DNA from: Wenzhouxiangellaceae bacterium
GTDB lineage: Bacteria > Pseudomonadota > Gammaproteobacteria > Xanthomonadales > Wenzhouxiangellaceae
Reading direction: 5' to 3'
Assembly: GCA_007695005.1 (NCBI GenBank)
Contig: REEQ01000088.1
Span: 1 to 42,642, forward strand
Length of the DNA: 42,642 nt
Of this stretch, positions 1 to 7,815 are shown one piece after another. The notes under the pieces are model-generated. The model made no database searches. It was given only the letters and a program-made list of their open reading frames with translations, and was not told where the DNA came from. The position numbers and the translations under genes are program-made. The number at the start of each line of letters is the position of its first letter. Position 1 is the first letter of the stretch.

Positions 1-55
1 ACCTGTGACCCCTGCCTTCGGAGGGCAGTACTCTATCCAGCTGAGCTACGGGCGC
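1..55 (-). tRNA. tRNA-Arg (anticodon CCG), 3' part outside window
   Basis: Read on the minus strand from base 55, the sequence gives a 7-base acceptor strand (GCGCCCG), TA, a D arm starting GCTCAGC, and an anticodon stem CTGCC/GGCAG around the loop CTCCGAA (bases 17-23). The anticodon at 19-21 is CCG, which reads the CGG arginine codon. The variable and T arms and the 3' acceptor strand lie beyond the left edge, so the gene is partial only because of the window. Confidence 0.93.
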
Positions 56-66
56 CTGAGCTTCGT

Positions 67-96
67 ATTGTACTGCGAAAGGTGGGCGTGTTGCAG
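67..96 (-). promoter_or_regulatory. Probable promoter of tRNA-Arg
   Basis: On the minus strand, TACAAT (67-72) is a good -10 hexamer about 12 bases before the tRNA 5' end, which suits a very short leader. The matching -35 (CTGCAA at 91-96, 18-base spacer) is weak. The assignment rests mainly on the -10 and its position. Confidence 0.45.
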
Positions 97-171
97 TGAT
101 GCGTGAAGCTGGCAGAAGTACTTTGTGATAGATTCAAACTTGGTGTTGTAATACGGCTCTCCTGGAGCCTT

Positions 172-220
172 AAAAAAGGAGGCCGGCGCCCGAAGTGCAG
201 GGAGGGTGTGGGCGCCGGCC
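172..220 (-). terminator. Rho-independent terminator after the GGDEF-EAL gene
   Basis: An 11-bp perfect stem (GGGCGCCGGCC, 210-220, with GGCCGGCGCCC, 181-191; 18-base loop) is followed on the minus strand by TCC and a run of six T (172-177). This is a classical intrinsic terminator for minus-strand transcription. It lies between the end of the GGDEF-EAL gene (299) and the tRNA promoter. Confidence 0.75.
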
Positions 221-300
221 AGAACGGTGGTGTGGACCGTTCTATCTAGTAAAACGGAAACGGCGCCCATTTTGGGTCAGCGAGATGAGAAATTCATCTC
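221..300. repeat. Two further small hairpins between GGDEF-EAL gene and terminator
   Basis: AGAACGGT (221-228) pairs with ACCGTTCT (236-243). GAGATGA (282-288) pairs with TCATCTC (294-300), which touches the stop codon of the upstream gene. With the terminator, this makes three stem-loops in the 3' region of the transcript. No open reading frame here is convincing. Confidence 0.5.
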
Positions 301-2560
301 AATTTTTTTCATCGATCAGCTTTTGCCAGGGTAGCTGGCCTGCCAGCAGCTCGGCGATCTGTTCGGCGGGGAGCGGCTGCGAGAACAGGAAACCCTGGGC
401 AAACTGGCAGCGGAACCCGCGCAACAGCGCCAGTTGTTCCTGTTTTTCAACGCCTTCGGCGACGGTTTGCATGCCCAGATCTTCAGCGAGGCTGCAAATT
501 GTTCGGGTGATGGCCTGATCCTCCCGGTCACAGGCCAGATCCTTGACGAAGCTGCGGTCAATCTTGACCACCGAGATCGGAAAGTTCTTCAGGTAGGCGA
601 GCGAAGAGTAGCCAACACCAAAGTCATCAACGACAATCCGCATGCCAATGTCGTTCAGCTTTTTCAGCAGGCGGCGGTTTCGCATCAGGTTTTCGATCAG
701 GATTTCTTCCGTGATCTCGATATGCACCAGGCCCGGATCAATCCGGTACTTGTGCAGTAACAGGCTCAAATCCTCTGCAAAGTGGTCCTGCCGCACCTGG
801 GAGCCGGACACGTTGACAGCCAGCGCTGGCGGAGTCGGCGTGAGCTGCTTCCACTGGGCCAGGTCACTCAGAGACCTTTCCAGCACGAATTGTCCAAGGC
901 GGTCGATCACGCCGGTTTCCTCGGCGACCCGTATGAATTCCTGCGGCGGCACCAGGTAGCCTTTTTCATGCTGCCAGCGCAGCAAAGCTTCCACACCCGC
1001 CATGGACAGGTCATTCAGGTTGACAATGGGCTGGTAGACGACCTTGAACTGGTCTGCATCAAGGGCGTGTCGGATGTCACGACTGAGGTGCAGGCGATGC
1101 TGGGCCTGGCTGAACATTTCCCGGGTAAAGACTGCGAACTGGTTACGCCCGGCATTCTTGGCCTTGAACAGGGCGGTGTCGGCGTTCTGGATCAGGTCGC
1201 TGACCGTTTCTCCCGACTCCGGGTAATAGGCGATACCGAGGCTCGCAGAGACGAAAAAACGATTGTCGTCGATGGCGAAGCCGCGATCCAGTGAGCGCAG
1301 GATATTGACCGCCAGCTGTTCGATGTCTTCACGGGTCGGACGATGCACGGCAATCAGAAACTCGTCGCCACCATGGCGCCCGATGAAGTCGCGATCATTG
1401 AGGACGCCGGCCAGACGCTTCGGGATCTGGCACAGGAGTTGGTCACCCAGCTGATGGCCGAGCGAGTCATTGATGTCCTTGAACTGGTCGAGGTCAAAGA
1501 AGACGAGCGCCATTTGACCCGGCTTGTTACGGCTATCAGCAAGGATGCGTTCCAGATAGCGCGTTGAACCGGTGCGATTGGGCAGACCGGTCAGCGGGTC
1601 ATGGGTAACCAGGAACTCCATTTCCTGCTCGGCCAGCTCGCGCTCGCGAACTTCTTCTTCCAGGCGTTGGTTGGAACTGGCCAGAACCTTGGCATGACGG
1701 GCTGCGTTGATGGCCAGAAAGGTGATTGTTGCCAGTAGCAGCGATAGTGCAATACCACCAATAAGCGCAACCTGGGGCAGCGCAGAGGCGTACTGGAGAC
1801 GAGCATCTTCGCTTAAGCCGAACTCGAAATCGAACGCTTCTCCATCGCCATCGAGGTCAATCGAGAAACCGGCCTGCCAGTCATAGTGTTCGAAAGAAAT
1901 TGGCTGGGGATGGGGGTAAATGATCTCGCCTCGGGCGCGAACGCGCAGCTTGAGCTCATCGCGAAACATGTCCGAAATCATGCTGTCGACAGCATCGGGC
2001 ACGCTGAAGGTCGCCAGCAAGAAACCCTGGTGGGCATCGCCGATGCCGATCGGATGATAGAAGGTCAGGGTAAAACGGCCGTTAGGCAGCACCACCGGTC
2101 GGGAAACGACCAGTGCACCAGTGACGCTGGCGTCGCGAAGGGCGGCCCGGTACTGATCGATTGATGCGGTCAACCATTCAAGACTGGCTTTGGCATCACC
2201 GTCCTGGCTGATCCAGCGCGTACTGAGATCCGGCCACAGCACCCCCATGGCCAGGTAGTAGTTGTGATGTTGCTTGAACAGAGTGACCTCGCGCTGCCAG
2301 CTCGACGCTTCTTCCAGACCGTGGTAGACCAATCTTGCTGCCATGCGCTGCTGGGAGCGGATCTGGTTGCCGACCCCATCAAGCAGATCGACGCGCACAT
2401 AGTCGGCAAGTTGACGAACCTGCCGATTGATCGTGTCCTCCTGATTCTGAACCAGAGATCGGTGGAACAAGGCCGTCGACAACAGCGTGGTGGCCAGCAT
2501 CACCGCCGTCAGCACAATGGCCAGCGGTGCGCGGGAGAATGCAGCATGGTCCATGCTCAT
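299..2560 (-). CDS. Membrane-anchored diguanylate cyclase/phosphodiesterase (GGDEF-EAL)
   Basis: This 753-residue protein is predicted to make and/or degrade cyclic di-GMP. A membrane segment near residues 12-32 and a second near 263-284 bracket a periplasmic sensor domain of about 230 residues that I do not recognise. The GGDEF domain has an intact GGDEF motif at residues 397-401. The RxxD inhibitory site expected just upstream is absent. The EAL domain carries EAL at 524-526, an EITEE segment, DDFG and KIDRSFV, so it looks catalytically competent. Which activity dominates cannot be told from sequence. The start ATG at 2560 is followed by another at 2554; either would work. The gene stands alone and ends before a strong terminator. 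Confidence 0.93.
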   Translation of the reverse strand: MSMDHAAFSRAPLAIVLTAVMLATTLLSTALFHRSLVQNQEDTINRQVRQLADYVRVDLLDGVGNQIRSQQRMAARLVYHGLEEASSWQREVTLFKQHHNYYLAMGVLWPDLSTRWISQDGDAKASLEWLTASIDQYRAALRDASVTGALVVSRPVVLPNGRFTLTFYHPIGIGDAHQGFLLATFSVPDAVDSMISDMFRDELKLRVRARGEIIYPHPQPISFEHYDWQAGFSIDLDGDGEAFDFEFGLSEDARLQYASALPQVALIGGIALSLLLATITFLAINAARHAKVLASSNQRLEEEVRERELAEQEMEFLVTHDPLTGLPNRTGSTRYLERILADSRNKPGQMALVFFDLDQFKDINDSLGHQLGDQLLCQIPKRLAGVLNDRDFIGRHGGDEFLIAVHRPTREDIEQLAVNILRSLDRGFAIDDNRFFVSASLGIAYYPESGETVSDLIQNADTALFKAKNAGRNQFAVFTREMFSQAQHRLHLSRDIRHALDADQFKVVYQPIVNLNDLSMAGVEALLRWQHEKGYLVPPQEFIRVAEETGVIDRLGQFVLERSLSDLAQWKQLTPTPPALAVNVSGSQVRQDHFAEDLSLLLHKYRIDPGLVHIEITEEILIENLMRNRRLLKKLNDIGMRIVVDDFGVGYSSLAYLKNFPISVVKIDRSFVKDLACDREDQAITRTICSLAEDLGMQTVAEGVEKQEQLALLRGFRCQFAQGFLFSQPLPAEQIAELLAGQLPWQKLIDEKN

Positions 2561-2646
2561 GGACTGCCTGGCAGGTATCGGCTGGTAGCCGCAGGTTGCG
2601 GGTAGGTCATCATCTGGCCTTGAAGCCGGATCTGAGGATGTCGGCG

Positions 2647-2652
2647 ATTATA
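2647..2652 (-). promoter_or_regulatory. Possible -10 element for the GGDEF-EAL gene
   Basis: The minus strand carries a consensus TATAAT here, about 87 bases upstream of the ATG at 2560. No convincing -35 lies 16-18 bases further up, so this is tentative. Confidence 0.35.
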
Positions 2653-2748
2653 CGCCGCTGGCTGGTCCCCGCGAGCCCGCCGCTGTGGCTTACACTCACA
2701 GACCGTGAACGATTCGGCCTGAAGACCGATGACCTGGAGAACCCGACG

Positions 2749-3153
2749 ATGCTGGCCTTCCCGCCGACCCGACTGCTAGCCGGCATTGCTGCCGGGCTGG
2801 CAGTATCGCTGGTGCTCAGTGAGGGACTGCTGGCGCTGCTGGCCCTGTCCGTGGGTGAGTTTTCCCGGCTCGCTCCCGAATCGGGCCCACCCTATCCGTC
2901 TGCGGCCAGCCTGGCTCTTAATCTGCTGGTCTGGATGATGGCTGCAGCGACAGCTGCCGCCCTGGCCAGCGCGGTTGACGGCCTGCGAGCCCCGGGCTGG
3001 ATTGCGGGCGGGCTGTGGCTGCCGTCGGCCATTCTTGTCGCCGGCCTGGGCAGCACCCAGGAGGTGCTCCCGACCCTGGCCGGCCTGGTTGTGAGCATCG
3101 GCGCCATTGCCGGGACTGAGGCTGGTGTGCGTATCGAACGGGCGGGCGACTGA
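2749..3153 (+). CDS. Small integral membrane protein, function unknown
   Basis: A 134-residue hydrophobic protein with about four predicted membrane helices (roughly residues 7-30, 55-75, 82-104 and 108-127) and Gly/Ala/Leu-rich composition. The ATG at 2749 is chosen because GGAG (2736-2739) sits 9 bases upstream. The frame stays open further upstream, but that part is not hydrophobic and lacks a ribosome site. No catalytic motif is seen and I do not recognise the family. It precedes a cytochrome c gene on the same strand, 111 bases away, so the two may be separately transcribed. Confidence 0.65.
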   Translation: MLAFPPTRLLAGIAAGLAVSLVLSEGLLALLALSVGEFSRLAPESGPPYPSAASLALNLLVWMMAAATAAALASAVDGLRAPGWIAGGLWLPSAILVAGLGSTQEVLPTLAGLVVSIGAIAGTEAGVRIERAGD

Positions 3154-3264
3154 GCAGCGCGCTTCCTTCAGCGGGCTGCGATATACTTTGCAATTGAACT
3201 TCAATCTGACAGGCCTCGCGCCTGGCTAGTGGCCCAATTCGACTACCAACGAGGTTGATCCGGC

Positions 3265-3768
3265 GTGTCTGCGGAGCATGATCGTATTTTCATAAGGAAT
3301 TTCAGCCTGACCCTGGTCGGTCTGGTGATTTTTACCTTCATTATTGTTTTTGTTGCACGGTCCATCCATGGCCAGCTCGAGTTGAGCGAAAACCCGGCCC
3401 GGGAGACGGCGCGAATTGAGCGTCTGCAGCCGGTTGCTGGCGTCTGGGCCGGTGAGACCGGCAGAGCAGCGGCACAGGCCGCAGCCGCCGCTGCGGCAGC
3501 AGCCGCACCCGAAATCGCTTTTGGCGGCTCGCTGGACGGCGCTTTGATTTACGAGCGCGCCTGCGCAAGCTGTCACGAAGTGGGCGCGGCCGGGGCTCCG
3601 CTGATGGTTGCCAGCGCCTGGGCAGGTCGTCTCGAGCAAGGCATGGATACGCTGGTCGCCAATGCAATCAACGGCATTGGCGCGATGCCGCCGCGTGGCG
3701 GTCGCCGTGACCTCAGCGACGAGCAGATCGAGATCTCAGTCGCCTACATGCTCGACATGCTTGAGTAG
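3265..3768 (+). CDS. Cytochrome c5-like monohaem protein, membrane anchored
   Basis: A 167-residue c-type cytochrome. It has an N-terminal membrane anchor (about residues 12-33), an alanine-rich linker (about residues 67-82), and a C-terminal cytochrome c domain with the haem-binding CASCH motif and a downstream Met in GAMPPRGG as likely axial ligand. Class I cytochromes of the c5 group carry electrons in the periplasm. The GTG start at 3265 follows AACGAGG (3248-3254). A TATACT at 3182-3187 could be its -10. The last 33 bases overlap the convergent acpH gene. Confidence 0.88.
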   Translation: MSAEHDRIFIRNFSLTLVGLVIFTFIIVFVARSIHGQLELSENPARETARIERLQPVAGVWAGETGRAAAQAAAAAAAAAAPEIAFGGSLDGALIYERACASCHEVGAAGAPLMVASAWAGRLEQGMDTLVANAINGIGAMPPRGGRRDLSDEQIEISVAYMLDMLE

Positions 3769-4350
3769 CTGTTCCCTGAATGACTGCGCCCGGGCCTGAA
3801 GGTCCGGGAACAGCTCCAGAAAAACCCGTTCGATCTGCTGCTCATGGCGGTCGAGCAGTTCAAGCCCGCTGGCCAGCGGGCTTTTTCGTCCGTGCCGACG
3901 CGCCAGACCCTGAAAGATCATGGCCAGCATGTCCCGGTCGTCATAGCGCTGCCAGAGACGGTGCTGACGAGCCCAGGCGGCAAACAGGGCCAGGCGCGGC
4001 GGCAACGCCTGCGCATGCCTGGCCAGCAGTGCATCAATTCCTCGGGCATAGTCCGGCATCGACTCGGGCCCAAAGCGTTTCCAGTGCCTGCTCAGGACGC
4101 TGTCGAACAGCACATCCGAGATAACGCCACCGTAACGCCTCCAGGGTGGGTCCAAACGCTCGAGAAACCGGCCAAGCGCCGGGTGGCGGTCTGACCAGGC
4201 GTCAATGCGCCGATGCAGCAGCACGCCCCGGGCCCAGGCCGGCGGCAATGCAGACAGCGCCAGCCTTCCCTTGACATGATCGCCGAGCAAGGCGCCCAGT
4301 CGCAGGCCCTCGTCCTCGCCGGCCAGGACCAGATGGGCCAGGTGATTCAT
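3736..4350 (-). CDS. acpH: Acyl carrier protein phosphodiesterase (AcpH family)
   Basis: A 204-residue protein with the family N-terminus MNHLAHLVLA, then LLGDHVKG and HRRIDAWSDRHP, the conserved His/Asp-rich segment of AcpH. The enzyme family removes the 4'-phosphopantetheine group from holo-acyl carrier protein. Escherichia coli AcpH is 193 residues, so the length fits. The start is set at 4350 because the family begins with MNxLAHL; the frame stays open upstream without such similarity. It is divergent from the COG2945-type hydrolase (78 bases apart) and overlaps the cytochrome c5 gene at its 3' end. Confidence 0.88.
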   Translation of the reverse strand: MNHLAHLVLAGEDEGLRLGALLGDHVKGRLALSALPPAWARGVLLHRRIDAWSDRHPALGRFLERLDPPWRRYGGVISDVLFDSVLSRHWKRFGPESMPDYARGIDALLARHAQALPPRLALFAAWARQHRLWQRYDDRDMLAMIFQGLARRHGRKSPLASGLELLDRHEQQIERVFLELFPDLQARAQSFREQLLKHVEHVGD

Positions 4351-4428
4351 CGACCTGCATGCCATGTGGGAGTGGGTTATCATGATCGCCGTTTCCAGGC
4401 CGCTCAGGCAAGTCCAGCAGGAGCCAGG

Positions 4429-5085
4429 GTGCTCGATCCCGACACGTTTCCAACCGAGACCGCCGAGTTCTTTCTGTCCGGCCCCGCCGGCAAGCTCGAG
4501 GTTCTGACCGATTTTCCGGAAGCCGGCAGCGAACGCGCAGCCACTGCCGTCCTGTGCCATCCGCACCCACGCCACGGCGGCACCATGCGCAACAAGGTGG
4601 TGACGATCATGGAGCGCGCGCTGCGCGAGCTGGGCCTGCCCACGGTTCGCTTCAATTTCCGCGGCGTGGGCGAAAGCGAGGGTGAATTTGACGATGGCGA
4701 CGGCGAAACCGGCGATGTCGCCGCGGTGGTCGAGTGGGTCCAGCGGGTGCGTCCGGCGACCGATCTCTGGCTGGGCGGCTTTTCCTTTGGCGCCTACATT
4801 ACCGTTCGCGCCGCTCAGGATCTGCCCGTTCGCCAGCTGATATCCATCGCTCCGCCGGTCGAGCGCTACGGCTTCGAGAACTTCGTACCGCCGAATTGCC
4901 CGTGGCTTGTGGTTCAGGGTGACGAAGACGATGTCGTGTCACCTGAAGCCGTGATTGCCTGGGCCAACGCGCTGGACCAGCAACCCAGCCTGGTGATCAT
5001 GGAGGGAACCGGCCACTTTTTCCACCGCCGGCTGATGGACCTGCGCGGCCTGATCAAGAACCACGTTCAACCCAATCTGCCCTGA
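4429..5085 (+). CDS. Alpha/beta hydrolase, COG2945 type
   Basis: A 218-residue cytoplasmic alpha/beta hydrolase. Visible landmarks are CHPHPRHGGTMRNKVV (oxyanion region typical of this group), FNFRGVGESEG, the nucleophile elbow GGFSFG, an acidic GDEDDVV segment and the catalytic His in GTGHFFH. The substrate is unknown. The start is GTG at 4429, because AGGAG (4419-4423) lies 5 bases upstream and the more upstream reading frame is antisense to acpH. zapE begins 7 bases after its stop, so the two are probably cotranscribed. Confidence 0.85.
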   Translation: MLDPDTFPTETAEFFLSGPAGKLEVLTDFPEAGSERAATAVLCHPHPRHGGTMRNKVVTIMERALRELGLPTVRFNFRGVGESEGEFDDGDGETGDVAAVVEWVQRVRPATDLWLGGFSFGAYITVRAAQDLPVRQLISIAPPVERYGFENFVPPNCPWLVVQGDEDDVVSPEAVIAWANALDQQPSLVIMEGTGHFFHRRLMDLRGLIKNHVQPNLP

Positions 5086-5092
5086 ATCCGGC

Positions 5093-6187
5093 ATGGCGGC
5101 AGCGGCTGAACTCGGGCCCGAAAGAGCTTATCAGTCCCTGGTGGGAGCGGGCCGGCTGAGCGCCGACCCGGCCCAGCGGCAGCTGGCCACCGTCCTGCAG
5201 CAGCGCTTTGAGGAACTGGCTTGCGTCCGCAGCGGCTGGCTGGCGCGGCTGCGCAAGCGTCAGCCCCCGGTGCGCGGGCTTTACCTGCACGGCCAGGTGG
5301 GGCGCGGCAAGACCATGTTGATGGATTTGTTTGCCAGCAGCCTGGATGACGCCGGGATTGCAGTCTGGCGCATCCACTTCCATCGCTTCATGGACCATGT
5401 CCACACCCGCCTTGCCGCACTTGGCCACAAGCGCGATCCGCTGGACCTGGTTGCTGCCGAGATCGCAGGGCGTGCGCGCGTGATCTGTTTCGACGAGTTT
5501 CATGTCGGCGACATTGGCGATGCGATGATCCTGGGCGAACTGTTGCGCCACCTGTTCGATCAGGTCACCCTGGTCGCGACCAGCAACTGCGCACCCGAGC
5601 AGCTCTACGCCGATGGCCTGCAACGCGCACGCTTCCTGCCGGCGATCGCCGCCATCCAGCAGCATTGCGAGGTCGTTTGCCTGGATGCACGCGACGACTA
5701 CCGCCTGCGCGAGCTGGTTCGGCACCCGGTTTACTACGCGCCCCAGACAGCTGCCGCCGAGCAGGCGCTGGAAGAAGAGTTTCAGGCCCTGGCCACCGGC
5801 GAGCGGATCAGCACCGAGCCGATCAAGGTGCGCGGCCACAGCATCCCGCCGCGCAAGCGCGCCGGCAGTGTTGCCTGGTTCGACTTTGCCACGCTGTGCG
5901 AAGGGCCGCGCGCCAGCGCCGACTACATCGAACTGGCACGGCGTTTCGGCACCCTGCTGATCAGCGACGTGCCATGCCTGGGCAACGACAACAACGATGC
6001 CGCGCGCCGTTTCATTCACCTGGTGGATGAATGCTATGACCGCGCCGTCAAGCTGATCATTGCCGCAGCGGCCGGCCCGGAACAGCTCTACAGCGGCACC
6101 CGCCTGAAGGACCTGTTCGAACGCACCTCGTCACGCCTGATCGAAATGCAGAGCCGGGACTACCTGGCCCTGCCGCACCAGCCCTGA
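5093..6187 (+). CDS. zapE: Cell division protein ZapE (AFG1-like ATPase)
   Basis: A 364-residue AFG1/ZapE-family ATPase (Escherichia coli ZapE is 375 residues). It shows Walker A GQVGRGKT (about residues 67-74), Walker B ICFDEFHV with the adjoining GD, a sensor-like TSN, and the conserved C-terminal DVPCLGNDNNDAARRFIHLVDE segment. In E. coli the protein associates with FtsZ and Z-ring dynamics; the eukaryotic relatives act in mitochondrial protein turnover. It sits directly downstream of the COG2945-type hydrolase. Confidence 0.92.
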   Translation: MAAAAELGPERAYQSLVGAGRLSADPAQRQLATVLQQRFEELACVRSGWLARLRKRQPPVRGLYLHGQVGRGKTMLMDLFASSLDDAGIAVWRIHFHRFMDHVHTRLAALGHKRDPLDLVAAEIAGRARVICFDEFHVGDIGDAMILGELLRHLFDQVTLVATSNCAPEQLYADGLQRARFLPAIAAIQQHCEVVCLDARDDYRLRELVRHPVYYAPQTAAAEQALEEEFQALATGERISTEPIKVRGHSIPPRKRAGSVAWFDFATLCEGPRASADYIELARRFGTLLISDVPCLGNDNNDAARRFIHLVDECYDRAVKLIIAAAAGPEQLYSGTRLKDLFERTSSRLIEMQSRDYLALPHQP

Positions 6188-6205
6188 CCGGGACCGGCCG
6201 GCGTT

Positions 6206-6808
6206 TCAGCCCCCGGGGAGATCGACCAGGCTTTCGATCACATGCTGCACGTAGTCGTTGAAAGCCGGATCGTCGCGGTCAGGCACCAGGCGCTGGGCCT
6301 GGAGCTGCAAATACCCGACGTAGGATGAATAAACCAGATTGGCGCGCTGACGGGCATCGGTCGCATTCAACCCCAGCTCTTCGAAAGCCCCACTCAGGTA
6401 GTCGATGCGGCGCGCCGTGACCCGCCTGAGCACCGGACCGACGCGCGGATCATCCGGCGCGGCACAGAGGGCGACATAAATGCGGTGGGTGAGGGTTTGG
6501 CGACTGGTGCGCCAGACAAACTGGGACAGGCGCTCGACAGGCTGCTGGTCAGCCTTCAGTGCCAGCTGCAGGTGATAGCTGTCCTGGTTCTCCCAGCGCG
6601 CCAGGGCTCTTTCCAGCAGCTCGTCCCGGCCGGGAAAGTGCCAGTAGAAACTGCCCTTGGTAATGCCCAGGCGCCTGGCCAGCGGCTCGACGCCGAGAGC
6701 GCTGACGCCTTTTTCCGCGATCAGTTCGAGGGCAGCCTGCTCCCAGTCAGCCGGGGTCAAGGTTGCCCGATCGGTACTGGAGCGCTTGGCAGGGGTGGAA
6801 CTGGACAT
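6206..6808 (-). CDS. TetR family transcriptional regulator
   Basis: A 200-residue regulator. The N-terminal helix-turn-helix is recognisable at about residues 20-65 (ALELIAEKGVSALGVEPLARRLGITKGSFYWHF pattern split over the HTH). The rest is a helical ligand-binding domain. The gene is divergent from the alpha/beta hydrolase-fadE pair, 122 bases apart from the chosen hydrolase start. TetR regulators in this position usually control the divergent genes. A fatty-acid or acyl-CoA ligand is inference from the neighbouring fadE. Confidence 0.92.
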   Translation of the reverse strand: MSSSTPAKRSSTDRATLTPADWEQAALELIAEKGVSALGVEPLARRLGITKGSFYWHFPGRDELLERALARWENQDSYHLQLALKADQQPVERLSQFVWRTSRQTLTHRIYVALCAAPDDPRVGPVLRRVTARRIDYLSGAFEELGLNATDARQRANLVYSSYVGYLQLQAQRLVPDRDDPAFNDYVQHVIESLVDLPGG

Positions 6809-6894
6809 GGTCAGCCATCATACTCTGAAACAAGGGCGGCAGTGCGCCAATGGAGACCGGAATGCAGCAATCAAAAAAGCGGCGTGGAGCACCA

Positions 6895-6923
6895 TTGACT
6901 AAAGGCAAGGGTAACCCCATACT
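6895..6923 (+). promoter_or_regulatory. Predicted sigma-70 promoter for the hydrolase-fadE operon
   Basis: TTGACT (6895-6900) and CATACT (6918-6923) are separated by exactly 17 bases. Transcription would start near 6930, at or next to the ATG at 6931. The position in the divergent region with the TetR gene makes it a natural target for that repressor. No clear operator palindrome is visible. Confidence 0.5.
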
Positions 6924-6930
6924 GAGCCGT

Positions 6931-7815
6931 ATGGAAGCAGTTCGCAAATTGAATGACGATATTCGACGGCGCCAGATCTGGACCGATGACGGTGTCCGGC
7001 TAAGCCTGCGCTACTACGGGGATGACCGTGCGCCGTGCATACTCATGGCCCATGGCTTTGGCCAGACGCAGTACGCGTGGGAAGAAACCGGGCGACGCCT
7101 GGCAGCGGCCGGCTGGCAGGCAGTCAGCTACGACGCCCGCGGCCACGGCGAGTCTGATCGCGCGCCGCGCAACGACTACGACTTTGAGCAGTTCGTGGAA
7201 GATTTTCGCCGCGTCTGCGACTCCCTGCCCAACGTACCGGTGGTGATTGGTGCCTCCATGGGCGGGCTTATCGCGCTACTGGCGCATTCGGAAAAACCCA
7301 AGGTAGAACTGCGTTCACTGGTACTGGTCGATATTGCCCCGCGCTGGGATGAACGCGGGGTAACGGCCATGCTGGCCTTCATGCGCCAGCACCCGGAAGG
7401 CTTCGCCAGCCTGGAAGAGGCCTCCGAGGCCGTGCGCGCCTTTCTGCCGCATCGCCGGCGCTCCGGTCGAAGCACCAACCTGGATCGCAACCTGCGCCAG
7501 GCGGCGAACGGACGCTGGTACTGGCACTGGGATCCGGCAATGCTGGCCCTGGCAGAAAAGAGCAGCAACCTGCAAACGCGGCTGCAGTCAGCCAGCCGGC
7601 GACTGAAATTGCCGGCACTGCTGGTCTCCGGCGGTATGAGCGAGCTGATCGGTGCAGAGCATGCCGAGGAGTTTCTGAAGCTGGCGCCGCACGCCGAGCA
7701 CGTCGAGGTGGCTGACGCCAGCCACATGGTTGCCGGCGATGCCAACGATCATTTTCTCGCGGCCATCAGTCCGTTCCTGAAACGCCAGGCCGCGCAAGGA
7801 GGAAGCAAGTCATGA
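6931..7815 (+). CDS. Alpha/beta hydrolase upstream of fadE
   Basis: A 294-residue alpha/beta fold hydrolase. Landmarks are AHGFGQTQYAWE (oxyanion hole), YDARGHGESDRA, the nucleophile elbow GASMGG and the catalytic His in ADASHMV. At the usual acid position the sequence reads GGMSELI, so Glu may replace Asp. Upstream ATGs at 6850 and 6862 are in frame, but 6931 matches the usual beginning of such proteins and lies just after a predicted promoter. The stop overlaps the fadE start (ATGA), which points to translational coupling. A role in acyl-ester or acyl-CoA hydrolysis is inferred from context only. Confidence 0.82.
   Translation: MEAVRKLNDDIRRRQIWTDDGVRLSLRYYGDDRAPCILMAHGFGQTQYAWEETGRRLAAAGWQAVSYDARGHGESDRAPRNDYDFEQFVEDFRRVCDSLPNVPVVIGASMGGLIALLAHSEKPKVELRSLVLVDIAPRWDERGVTAMLAFMRQHPEGFASLEEASEAVRAFLPHRRRSGRSTNLDRNLRQAANGRWYWHWDPAMLALAEKSSNLQTRLQSASRRLKLPALLVSGGMSELIGAEHAEEFLKLAPHAEHVEVADASHMVAGDANDHFLAAISPFLKRQAAQGGSKS

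Noticed and set aside
46-270. 74-residue minus-strand open frame
   Set aside because: It overlaps the tRNA-Arg gene, its promoter and an intrinsic terminator, and shows no recognisable protein features.
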